A stretch of DNA of 6,103 bases, taken from the NCBI GenBank assembly GCA_023146355.1, contig JAGLCH010000011.1:1-6103 (forward strand), read 5' to 3'. This document shows positions 1 to 6,103 of the stretch, piece by piece; position 1 is the first letter of the stretch; each line of letters starts with the position of its first letter. The translations under genes and the position numbers were made by a program. The stretch comes from Bacteriovoracaceae bacterium. GTDB lineage: Bacteria; Bdellovibrionota; Bacteriovoracia; Bacteriovoracales; Bacteriovoracaceae. Under the pieces are notes generated by a model. It was not told the DNA's origin and did no database searches. It was given only the letters and a program-made list of their open reading frames with translations.

Positions 1-1224
1 ATCAATGTCGAGGTCGAGCTTTAGGGATTCTTGAAACTTTTCGAAATCAAAAAAAGCGCCAGCATATTCTGTTGGCCCATCTGTACCATCAGTCCCAAGA
101 CTGGTTATGGTTATTCGCTTAAGATCGTTTAATGGGAGGTTTAAAATATTATCAAAGAAGATCTTTTTACCTAGCTGAAGAACAAATTCTGTATTTCGTC
201 CCCCTTGTCCACTTCCTCTCACCGTAATTGGGATCTCTCCACCTGATACAATAGAGGATGAGTTTTTTTTGATAATCATTTTTTTTATGTGACTGATATG
301 CACTAAAAGGCCTTCTTCAATAGAGCATGTAAGTGGCCTTGGTATTATAAATCCTTTAAAGCCTGACTCATTCAACACGATATTTGATTTTGTCATAAGG
401 TCGTTAAAATCACTGATAATTGTATGATTAATATCCTTTCTTCTAACCCCTTGTCTTTTTCTTGAAATAAGGTCTTCGCGGTCTTTTGACATTAAGTGGC
501 CTAAAATGTGAGTGGCCCATTTCGGTGATAAGAACTTGTTTATGAGGAGAATCACTGATGCCAGATCTGGTTCAGTAAAATAGAATGGGCCAGATCCTAT
601 CATCCCAATTTGATCAGATGATACATCTGAAACCAAAAGGATTTCAGCTCTCTTGCTGCCGATACAGCTGGCCATCCCCCCGTTTTTGATTAGTGATATT
701 TCTTTTCTAATCGCATTGATCTCTTCTATTGTAGCGCCACTTCCGAGTAGCTCTAGGAATATTGCATTTAATTCATTAAGTTCAATGGAAGGGATTGGAA
801 GTGTCATTACGGATGAAGCGCCGCCTGAAATGCAAGCAATGAGGAGATCGTTTTCCTTCATTGTGGCAACATAGTCAATTGCCCTCTGAGTATTATCTAC
901 TGAGTTTTGATCGCATAGGGGATGTCCTCCTTCAAGACAAACTATACTATCTGATCTGATCGAATGATCGTATTTTGTCAGCACTAACGCTGTATCAAGT
1001 TTTTCTTTTAGTTCAGTAAATGATGAGAGTCTTTGGCATAGGCTATCTACTTGCTGTGCTGCTGCTTTTCCAATGCCAAGAACCCTAATCTTACGAATAG
1101 AGCTAATTGAGTGCGTATTGCCACAAATAGAAAGTGATTCAGCAGTTACATCTATTATCGGAGTAAATAACTCAGTAGGACTCATTTTCAGAAGTATCTG
1201 ATTGCAAATATTTGTACTATTCAT
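1..1224 (-). CDS. gckA: Glycerate 2-kinase, MOFRL family (C-terminus beyond window edge)
   Basis: Phosphorylates D-glycerate with ATP to give 2-phosphoglycerate, a cytoplasmic step linking glycerate, serine or glyoxylate metabolism to lower glycolysis (family knowledge). The reading frame is open for 408 codons from the ATG at 1224 to base 1. Visible family motifs are VLGIGKAAA (about residues 48-56), EGGHPLCDQNS (98-108), ISGGASS (132-138), VSDVSSD then IGSGPF (198-214), VSGGEIPITVRG (326-337), GQGGRNTEFVL (339-349) and GTDGTDGPTEYAGA (377-390). The last three belong to the C-terminal MOFRL domain. Family members usually run about 420-450 residues, so roughly 40 residues are missing at the left edge. 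An in-frame TAA lies six codons upstream, making ATG 1224 the first possible ATG start, but no Shine-Dalgarno precedes it. ATG 1185 (codon 14) is an alternative, also without one. It is transcribed divergently from the MFS gene. Family assignment is firm; physiological role is inferred. Confidence 0.93.
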   Translation of the reverse strand, partial: MNSTNICNQILLKMSPTELFTPIIDVTAESLSICGNTHSISSIRKIRVLGIGKAAAQQVDSLCQRLSSFTELKEKLDTALVLTKYDHSIRSDSIVCLEGGHPLCDQNSVDNTQRAIDYVATMKENDLLIACISGGASSVMTLPIPSIELNELNAIFLELLGSGATIEEINAIRKEISLIKNGGMASCIGSKRAEILLVSDVSSDQIGMIGSGPFYFTEPDLASVILLINKFLSPKWATHILGHLMSKDREDLISRKRQGVRRKDINHTIISDFNDLMTKSNIVLNESGFKGFIIPRPLTCSIEEGLLVHISHIKKMIIKKNSSSIVSGGEIPITVRGSGQGGRNTEFVLQLGKKIFFDNILNLPLNDLKRITITSLGTDGTDGPTEYAGAFFDFEKFQESLKLDLDID

Positions 1225-1288
1225 CCATAAAGAATAGCATTACCTAGCAAATACTTGGGAAATTTCTAACCTGTGATTAAATACTGAA
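1225..1288. promoter_or_regulatory. Divergent intergenic region, possible back-to-back promoters
   Basis: These 64 AT-rich bases must hold the start signals for the glycerate kinase (minus) and the MFS gene (plus). On the plus strand, TTGGGA (1255-1260) and TTAAAT (1277-1282) are 16 bases apart, each matching four of six consensus positions. On the minus strand an extended -10-like TGC-TATTCT has its hexamer at 1231-1236, with no convincing -35. In both directions the -10-like hexamer ends six bases before the ATG, and neither gene has a purine-rich ribosome binding site. No clear operator palindrome was seen. The promoter calls are weak, since AT-rich DNA throws up such matches by chance. 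Confidence 0.3.
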
Positions 1289-2665
1289 ATGATGAAAAAA
1301 CTTGGAATTATATTGTGCTCGGCAACTGCTCTCCTAATGATTAACTTAGATGCTACTGCCGTTAATATTGTAATACCTGAATTGATGAAAGAATTTTCTG
1401 TAAGTTCAGATAGAGTCAGTATTGTTGTCTTAGCCTACCTTTTGGGGATGGTTGGCACTACGCTCTTTTTTGGAAAACTTGCCGATAGAATTGGCCATGG
1501 TAAGATTTTTACCCGTGGATATTGTCTCTTTCTCATTGGATCAATCCTTTGCGCCTTATCGTGGGACTTGTTGAGTTTGACAAGCTTTCGCTTTATTCAA
1601 GGCCTTGGGGGAGCAATGATTGCAGCAAGCTCTGCAGCTGTTATCATTAAGTTTCTTCCATCCACAGTTAGAGGGAGGGCCTTTGGGATCACTGGGATGA
1701 TGGCGGGGATTGGATTTGCTCTTGGTTCCCCAATTGGAGGATCTCTTGCTGCATCATTTGGTTGGCGCTCAATCTTTTTAATAAATATTCCCGTATCCAT
1801 CATAGGCATTGTTTTTTGCTTTCTCTTCCTAAGAAATGAAGTCGTTGCACCCACTTCATACCGTCTCGATAAGCTTGGTGCACTTATGAGTTTTCTCTTT
1901 TTTAGCTCCATTATACTACTACTCGAAGTCCATACTTCTGTATTAAGCAGCATTGGTATTTTTGCCTTAATACTCATCCTCATCATCGTATTAGTTAGAA
2001 GAAGTCGGGTTCACTCAGATCCAATAATAGATTTCAGTATATTTAAGTCCAAGAGTTTTACTTGTTCTATACTGGCCCTTTGTTGCTATTACATTATCTT
2101 GCTGGGTAACAGTTATGTTTTTCCATTATTTCTTTCTGCAGGGAAAAATTTAAATTTAATTCAGTCCGGAAAACTTCTTTTTATCTCACCCATTATTGGT
2201 TTGATGCTCTCACCAATTGCGGGCCAGTTAAGTGACAGGTATGCGCCTCGTTTAATTTCAGGAATTGGATCTATATTCTTTGTTATTTCATCTATCCTAT
2301 TTTATTACCTTCCAGTCGTTGGAAACTTTGGGATGTATGTTTCTTTTGTAATTTATGGAATGGCGCTATCTCTTTTCATGGTACCTCTTTTAAGTTTGGT
2401 TATGGGCCATGCTGAGTCCCATAATGCTGGAGCTATATCTGCAGTCAAGGCAGTTGTACCAAACCTTTTTGGACTATTTGCTGTTGGAGGATATTCCATT
2501 ATTTATTCAAATAAATTTTGGAACAATGCTGGATTGCTAACAGAAGAACAGGCCTCAGGTGCTGCCTTTTCGACTGTGATGGTGTTATCTATTGTCGCAG
2601 CGATCATTTCTGCTTCTTTGCTTTTATGGTCTCGTGATCGAAGTAGTATGAGCACCTATTCTTAG
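1289..2665 (+). CDS. MFS transporter, DHA2 (drug:H+ antiporter) type
   Basis: A 458-residue inner-membrane protein that is almost entirely hydrophobic helices, as expected for a proton-driven major facilitator permease. Diagnostic motifs: LDATAVNIVIPEL (residues 20-32) in the first helix, the DHA2-type LDxTxVNxALP signature; GKLADRIGHGK (62-72), MFS motif A in the loop after helix 2; RFIQGLGGA (101-109), motif B in helix 4; and GIGFALGSPIGG (140-151), motif C of antiporters, followed by GWRSIFLINIP (158-168). A second motif-A-like stretch, GQLSDRYAPR, lies in the second half. The length suits the 12-14 helix DHA2 group. The substrate cannot be read from sequence; drug or metabolite efflux is the family default. 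The start is ATG 1289 or the adjacent ATG 1292, with no evident Shine-Dalgarno. It is divergent from the glycerate kinase and ends 31 bases before ybeY, so co-transcription with ybeY is possible. Confidence 0.9.
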   Translation: MMKKLGIILCSATALLMINLDATAVNIVIPELMKEFSVSSDRVSIVVLAYLLGMVGTTLFFGKLADRIGHGKIFTRGYCLFLIGSILCALSWDLLSLTSFRFIQGLGGAMIAASSAAVIIKFLPSTVRGRAFGITGMMAGIGFALGSPIGGSLAASFGWRSIFLINIPVSIIGIVFCFLFLRNEVVAPTSYRLDKLGALMSFLFFSSIILLLEVHTSVLSSIGIFALILILIIVLVRRSRVHSDPIIDFSIFKSKSFTCSILALCCYYIILLGNSYVFPLFLSAGKNLNLIQSGKLLFISPIIGLMLSPIAGQLSDRYAPRLISGIGSIFFVISSILFYYLPVVGNFGMYVSFVIYGMALSLFMVPLLSLVMGHAESHNAGAISAVKAVVPNLFGLFAVGGYSIIYSNKFWNNAGLLTEEQASGAAFSTVMVLSIVAAIISASLLLWSRDRSSMSTYS

Positions 2666-2680
2666 TTACAATGTCTTTAG

Positions 2681-2687
2681 AGAAGGG
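2681..2687 (+). promoter_or_regulatory. Shine-Dalgarno of ybeY
   Basis: AGAAGGG lies nine bases before ATG 2697. It supports that start over the internal ATG at 2724 (codon 10), which has no ribosome binding site but would give a protein nearer the usual family length. Confidence 0.7.
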
Positions 2688-2696
2688 AAATATGTA

Positions 2697-3239
2697 ATGG
2701 AAAAATTCTTCAATGATAAAAAAATGAGCATAACTCTAATCGATACATCGCGAGTGGAAGATAAAAAACTTCACCGCGAGCTAAAGAGTTTCGTCCCACA
2801 TATCCAGAAGGTTTTTTCAGGTTTTCTACTGGGAAAGACCGGACTAGATCTAAAATCCAAAGGAATTAAAAGTGCCTCCTTGGCAATTACTCTATGTGGT
2901 GAGAAAAAAATTCGCGGCCTTAACAGAGATTACAGGGGAAAAGACAAGGTCACAGATGTTCTATCATTTCCTATAAACGAGTCCCTTAGGCCCCACAATT
3001 GTGATCTGTTATTTGTGCCAGAACTTGAGTTGGGAGATGTGATCATTTGTCATCAAGTTGCCAAGAGGCAGGCAGTAGAGTTTAAGGTGACCTATGCTCA
3101 AGAAATTGTTCATGAATTGGTCCATGCGTTTTTACACCTCGTGGGATATGACCACGAAAGAGGTAGTGATGAGGAAAAACTGATGTTTGATTTGGAAGAG
3201 AAGCTGGTTGCCAAGGTCTACAAGCTTGCTGGCTTTTAA
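2697..3239 (+). CDS. ybeY: YbeY endoribonuclease (16S rRNA maturation)
   Basis: YbeY is a zinc-dependent single-strand endoribonuclease that acts in the cytoplasm on the ribosome, in 16S rRNA 3'-end maturation and late-stage 70S quality control (family knowledge). The metal-binding motif HxxxHxxxxxH is intact as H143-AFL-H147-LVGYD-H153; the usual Gly after the first histidine is Ala144. The other family hallmark, YRGKDKVTDVLSFP (residues 79-92), includes R80, the counterpart of the conserved catalytic arginine. GDVIICHQVAKRQA further on is also typical. At 180 residues it is longer than the usual 150-160, mainly through a charged N-terminal extension. Neighbouring prfB is also a translation gene, which fits. 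It follows the MFS gene by 31 bases and precedes prfB by 58. Assignment is firm. Confidence 0.96.
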   Translation: MEKFFNDKKMSITLIDTSRVEDKKLHRELKSFVPHIQKVFSGFLLGKTGLDLKSKGIKSASLAITLCGEKKIRGLNRDYRGKDKVTDVLSFPINESLRPHNCDLLFVPELELGDVIICHQVAKRQAVEFKVTYAQEIVHELVHAFLHLVGYDHERGSDEEKLMFDLEEKLVAKVYKLAGF

Positions 3240-3297
3240 CTTGCCCTAATTCGGAGTATCCTAGGTAAATAAATTAAATAATTACGGAGTTTTTTAT
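3240..3297 (+). promoter_or_regulatory. ybeY-prfB spacer with prfB ribosome binding site
   Basis: This AT-rich spacer contains GGAG (3286-3289), eight bases before the prfB ATG at 3298, a normal Shine-Dalgarno that fixes the true start upstream of the frameshift. No hairpin followed by a T-run is present, so there is no sign of a terminator after ybeY, and no convincing promoter was found. This favours read-through from ybeY into prfB. Confidence 0.6.
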
Positions 3298-4429
3298 ATG
3301 AGTGAAGAAATCAATATCAAACTATCTGAGTGCAGTTCCGAAATGAAGGAGTTTCCACCCCGCGTGGCGGAACTCCGGAGGTCACTTTGAAGTAGATAAA
3401 AAGAAAGAACGTCTCTCTGAGATTACCCAGATGGAGATGATGGATGGTTTTTGGGATGATGCTGATAATGCTGCAAAAATTCAAAAAGAGAAGGCCATTT
3501 TAAGTGATGTCGTTGGAGTCGTGGAAAAACTTGAAGAACTTGTCGATGAGTTCACAATATTAAAAGAGTATGCTGGTGAAGGGGATGATGATTCTGCAAT
3601 AGAGGGAATCGAAGTGTTTATTCTTTTTAAGGAAGAATTCCTAAAAGCAGAACAAAAAGTGTTGTTATCAGAAGAAGTCGATCCAAACAATGCCATTATT
3701 TCAATCAATGCTGGAGCAGGCGGAACTGAATCCTGCGACTGGGCAGCAATGATTTTTAGAATGATTAAACGTTGGGCAGATACTCGTGGCTTTAAAATTT
3801 CCATCCTAGATCATCAAGACGGAGACTCAGCAGGAATTAAATCTGCAACGATGACCGTAACAGGGAACTACGCTTACGGACTTTTAAAGTCGGAAACAGG
3901 AATTCACCGCCTTGTTAGAATCTCGCCATTTGATTCTGCTGCACGAAGACATACTTCTTTTGCTTCTGTGTTTGTCTCTGCGGAGATTGACGATACTATT
4001 GAAATCGATATTGTTGATAAGGATCTTAAAATCGATGTGTACCGCTCGGGTGGCGCTGGCGGACAGTCTGTTAATACAACTGACTCTGCTGTTCGAATTA
4101 CTCACTTGCCAACAAATACAGTTGTTACCTGTCAGAATGAACGATCTCAGGTACAGAATAAGCTTCAGGCCATGAAGGTACTTCGCTCTCGACTTTATGA
4201 CCTTGAAATGGCGAAAAAACGTGCCTTAGATGATGAAACTAACGCTACAAAAAAGAAAATTGAGTGGGGGTCACAGATACGCTCATACGTTCTCCATCCC
4301 TATAAAATGGTAAAGGATCACCGTAGTAACTTTGAGTCTTCTCAGGCGGAGAAGGTTCTTGATGGCGATATTGATAGTTTTCAAGATGCATTCCTTAGAT
4401 GGTCTGTTTCTAAGGATATTGAAGAGTAA
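3298..4429 (+). CDS. prfB: Peptide chain release factor 2 (programmed +1 frameshift)
   Basis: RF2 reads UGA and UAA stop codons in the ribosomal A site and triggers peptide release. The gene is in two frames: 30 codons from ATG 3298 to CTT 3385-3387, an in-frame TGA (3388-3390), then the +1 frame from GAA 3389 to TAA 4427-4429. The joined product is 376 residues, against 365 in E. coli. Across the junction the protein reads AELRRSL-EVDKKKERLSEI, matching the conserved RF2 segment LRGxLDxDxKKERLEE, so the shift is real. The stop-recognition tripeptide SPF (209-211) marks it as RF2 rather than RF1. The catalytic GGQ (254-256) lies in SGGAGGQSVNTTDSAVRITH; its next residue is Ser where E. coli has His. 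SPF and GGQ sit four residues later than in E. coli. Frameshifting gives autoregulation: low RF2 slows termination at the UGA and favours the shift. Its stop overlaps the next gene's ATG by one base. Confidence 0.97.
3348..3376 (+). other. Imperfect GC-rich hairpin directly upstream of the frameshift signal
   Basis: GGAGTT (3348-3353) pairs with AACTCC (3371-3376). After a bulged T3354, CC (3355-3356) pairs with GG (3369-3370). Past an A3357/C3368 mismatch, CC (3358-3359) pairs with GG (3366-3367), closing a six-base loop. An alternative top pairs CCAC (3355-3358) with GTGG (3364-3367). The 3' arm ends at the base before the GGAGGT stimulator. It lies inside the prfB zero-frame coding segment (codons 17-27). 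Pairing is seen in the sequence; folding in the cell and any role are inference. Confidence 0.45.
3377..3391 (+). promoter_or_regulatory. prfB +1 programmed frameshift signal
   Basis: GGAGGT (3377-3382) is a six-base match to the complement of the 16S rRNA 3' end. GGAGG is followed by three bases (TCA), then the slippery CTT (3385-3387) and TGA (3388-3390), then A. This is the same arrangement as E. coli prfB (Shine-Dalgarno-like element, three-base spacer, CUU UGA C), except for the base after the stop. In the known mechanism the peptidyl-tRNA-Leu slips from CUU to UUU while the UGA waits for RF2, helped by the internal Shine-Dalgarno pairing, and decoding resumes at GAA (3389-3391). Confidence 0.95.
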
Positions 4430-5643
4430 TGTTGGCAGTTTTAAAAACCATTGTTGGGTTTCTTGTACATGATAGGGCCTCAAAGAAATTTGCCTTTGGT
4501 GTTCTTTTTGGCCTGGGGTTTTCCGTCTCAATCATTCTTGCCACCATTGGTATAATGGATGGCTTTGAGTCGACTCTTAAGGCCGGACTAAAAAGATCAA
4601 TGGGAGATATTTCCATTCACTCTAGAAAAGGTTTTTTCAAGCCCGTTGATGAATTTGCCAGCATCTTTAAGTCTCTAAGAGTTACTGAATATTCATCTTA
4701 TGTTAAGAGTGAAGGTTTCGTTATTCACAACGAAGCATCTAAAGCAGTTCAGGTTAATGGGATTGATTTCAAAAGTTTTTCTGAGGTATCAGGAATTAGC
4801 TTAAAGCTTGAAACAAATAGTGTTGCCATAGGATCAGAGCTTGCTGAGCAGTTCTCTCTTAAAGTTGGTGATGAGGTCGTCCTTGCTCTTCCAAATGGTA
4901 ATGAAGAATTTTCCTCACTCCCTCTTCTCACACGGCGCAAGGTGGGACAGATAATTACTCATGGAATATATTTAAAAGATCTCCGTCTCATTTATATAGA
5001 TAAAACAACTCTTCAGGCATCTTTGAATATAGGCCCACGAGTAAATATGATCTCTCTCAATCTTCCTTTGAGTTATGAAAAAGAGGCCGGTAGTTCCAAA
5101 AATTACACTGATATTGTTAGTGGTTTCAAAAGGGTCCTCCAGGAAGAACTTGATATGGAATATTTAGTTCGCCCCTTTTGGCGAGAGTATGCAGGACTCA
5201 TTGAGGCAGTAAGAGTTGAGAAAGTGATGATTGGAATCATTCTTCAAATTATAGTGATTATTGCTATCTTCAATGTACTTGCCTTCATTATTTTTATCAA
5301 TGAGCAGCGATCAAGAGAAATTTTTCTTTTTAAGGCACTCGGCATGAGTCAGCGAAATCTCATGAAAGTTTGGTTAATGCTGGGTATTCTTTTATGGATG
5401 CTATCATGTGGAATCGCAATGAGCTTTGTCTCTATGATCAATTATGCACTTCTCAATTTCTCATTTCTAAAGCTCCCCGGTGAAATTTATACACTGGGAC
5501 AGTTGCACATAGAGCTGGACCTATTAGATTACTCAATCGTCTTTGGCGGAACTTTAGTGTGGCTACTTTTGGTTTCAGGCATTGCCTTTATTAAAATGAA
5601 ACGCGGTTCAATTATCAGCGGACTACGCAAGGAATTTGCATAA
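4429..5643 (+). CDS. lolC: LolC/LolE-family lipoprotein-releasing ABC permease
   Basis: Inner-membrane permease of the Lol system, which extracts outer-membrane-destined lipoproteins from the inner membrane and passes them to LolA (family knowledge). The 404 residues match E. coli LolC in length (399) and layout. There is a basic N-terminus and TM1 (about 21-42) ending in the family-typical MDGFE (43-47). A large periplasmic domain (about 48-262) follows, then three C-terminal helices (about 266-290, 314-337, 368-390). The FtsX-type segment with NVLAFIIFINEQRSREIFLFKALGMSQRNL (split here by TM2 end and cytosolic coupling loop, near 280-311) resembles the LolC/E 'ExRREIAIlralGa' region. Its ATG overlaps the prfB stop in TAATG, implying translational coupling; AAGGA (4412-4416) is 12 bases upstream. 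The next gene is its ATPase. LolC, LolE and single-permease LolF cannot be told apart here, and a related FtsX-type exporter is a lesser possibility. Confidence 0.85.
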   Translation: MLAVLKTIVGFLVHDRASKKFAFGVLFGLGFSVSIILATIGIMDGFESTLKAGLKRSMGDISIHSRKGFFKPVDEFASIFKSLRVTEYSSYVKSEGFVIHNEASKAVQVNGIDFKSFSEVSGISLKLETNSVAIGSELAEQFSLKVGDEVVLALPNGNEEFSSLPLLTRRKVGQIITHGIYLKDLRLIYIDKTTLQASLNIGPRVNMISLNLPLSYEKEAGSSKNYTDIVSGFKRVLQEELDMEYLVRPFWREYAGLIEAVRVEKVMIGIILQIIVIIAIFNVLAFIIFINEQRSREIFLFKALGMSQRNLMKVWLMLGILLWMLSCGIAMSFVSMINYALLNFSFLKLPGEIYTLGQLHIELDLLDYSIVFGGTLVWLLLVSGIAFIKMKRGSIISGLRKEFA

Positions 5644-6103
5644 TGAATTTACAAGTAAGTGCTGTTCGAAAGACTTTTAATAACGTAGATGCTCTTAGAG
5701 GGGTCAGCCTTGTCCTTGAAGAGGGTGGGCAGTATGCAATAACTGGAGCGTCTGGGTCAGGTAAATCAACGCTTATGTATCTGATGGGTGGGCTCGATCG
5801 TCCGTCGGAAGGTGAGATTATTTTAAATGGCCGTAATCTCGCTTCAATGTGTGATGACGAGCTTGCAAAATATCGCAATGAGTATGTGGGCTTTGTTTTC
5901 CAGTTTCACTTTTTGCTCCCATCAATGAATTGCATTAATAATATTTTGCTACCTTCCAAAATTGGAGGATCAAAACGAAAGGACCTCAAAAAAGACATAG
6001 CTCGTCTAGCAGAGGAATTGGGCGTGACGCACTGCTTGAAAAAATACCCTTATCAATTGTCTGGCGGAGAGCAGCAGAGAATTAATATCATTAGAGCGCT
6101 GTC
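5643..6103 (+). CDS. lolD: LolD-family ABC transporter ATPase (truncated by window end)
   Basis: Cytoplasmic ATPase expected to power the preceding permease in lipoprotein release. The 153 complete codons in view cover the first two thirds of a protein that is usually about 225-235 residues. Walker A is GASGSGKST (residues 35-43), followed by LMYLMGGLDRPSEGEI, typical of LolD. The Q-loop region GFVFQFHFLLP closely resembles the LolD-type GFIYQFHHLLP. The ABC signature LSGGEQQR lies near the right edge. Walker B, D-loop and H-loop lie outside the window. The ATG overlaps the permease stop in TAATG, and AAGGA (5629-5633) sits nine bases upstream as a good Shine-Dalgarno. The MacB/LolD group of ATPases is homogeneous, so the LolD name leans on the QFHFLLP motif and the adjacent LolC-type permease. 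Confidence 0.88.
   Translation, partial: MNLQVSAVRKTFNNVDALRGVSLVLEEGGQYAITGASGSGKSTLMYLMGGLDRPSEGEIILNGRNLASMCDDELAKYRNEYVGFVFQFHFLLPSMNCINNILLPSKIGGSKRKDLKKDIARLAEELGVTHCLKKYPYQLSGGEQQRINIIRAL

Noticed and set aside
653..874. Plus-strand 73-codon open frame
   Set aside because: It lies wholly within the glycerate kinase coding sequence on the other strand, whose conserved motifs flank and span it; no ribosome binding site or recognisable protein.
1597..1986. Minus-strand 129-codon open frame
   Set aside because: It is antisense to the MFS gene across its motif C region and shows low-complexity, shadow-like composition with no recognisable domain.
3240..3297. Possible terminator or promoter between ybeY and prfB
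   Set aside because: The only inverted repeats are trivial (GGA/TCC, CCTAGG) with no T-run, and promoter-like hexamers match only three or four positions at poor spacing.
3298..3430. prfB as a disrupted pseudogene or sequencing frameshift, with a shorter gene starting at ATG 3431
   Set aside because: The break is exactly at CTT TGA behind a GGAGG element at the canonical distance, protein similarity to RF2 runs through the junction, and the upstream ATG has its own Shine-Dalgarno. Starting at 3431 would drop conserved RF2 residues.
3481..4175. Several open frames on both strands inside prfB (for example 3481-3804 minus, 3884-4105 minus, 3912-4175 plus)
   Set aside because: All overlap the conserved RF2 domains in other frames and have Ser/Leu/Arg-rich shadow composition.
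4283..5878. Minus-strand open frames across the prfB end, lolC and lolD
   Set aside because: They are antisense to well-supported coding sequence with no start signals or recognisable products.
1..6103. Search for CRISPR arrays, tRNAs, insertion sequences, toxin-antitoxin or defence genes, long repeats
   Set aside because: Nothing of this kind was seen by eye; nearly every base is accounted for by core metabolic, transport, translation and envelope genes.

Overview
This is an AT-rich bacterial window holding six genes, four complete or nearly so in view and two cut by the window edges. Gene order and protein character suggest a Gram-negative bacterium. LolC/LolD-type lipoprotein export genes imply an outer membrane, and prfB carries the classic bacterial RF2 recoding site. 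A low-GC member of the Bdellovibrionota/Deltaproteobacteria (for example a Bacteriovorax-like organism) would fit, but that assignment is an impression from protein style and synteny, not a search result.

Layout. Positions 1-1224 (minus strand) carry most of a MOFRL-family glycerate 2-kinase, whose C-terminus lies beyond the left edge. A 64-base divergent intergenic region separates it from a plus-strand MFS transporter of the DHA2 drug/proton antiporter type (1289-2665). Neither divergent gene has a recognisable Shine-Dalgarno sequence, and each has a weak -10-like hexamer six bases before its start codon. After a 31-base gap comes ybeY (2697-3239), a 16S rRNA maturation/ribosome quality endoribonuclease. 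After a further 58 bases comes prfB (3298-4429), peptide chain release factor 2. It is split by an in-frame UGA at codon 31 and needs a +1 frameshift at CTT TGA. Two genes follow, each joined by a one-base TAATG stop/start overlap: a LolC/LolE-family permease (4429-5643) and its LolD-family ATPase (5643 to the right edge, incomplete).

How they fit together. ybeY-prfB-lolC-lolD all read the same way, and the last three are tightly packed, so they probably form one transcription unit of translation and cell-envelope housekeeping genes. The MFS gene could be the head of this run or a separate unit. The glycerate kinase is a divergent metabolic gene with no obvious link to the others.

The most interesting part is the prfB recoding region. 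The frameshift signal has the expected Shine-Dalgarno-like stimulator (GGAGGT) at exactly the canonical spacing. It differs from the usual site in having A rather than C after the UGA. It is also preceded directly by a GC-rich imperfect hairpin (3348-3376) in an otherwise AT-rich gene. No CRISPR array, tRNA, rRNA, insertion sequence, phage gene or defence system was seen. Apart from the prfB details the window looks like ordinary core genome.
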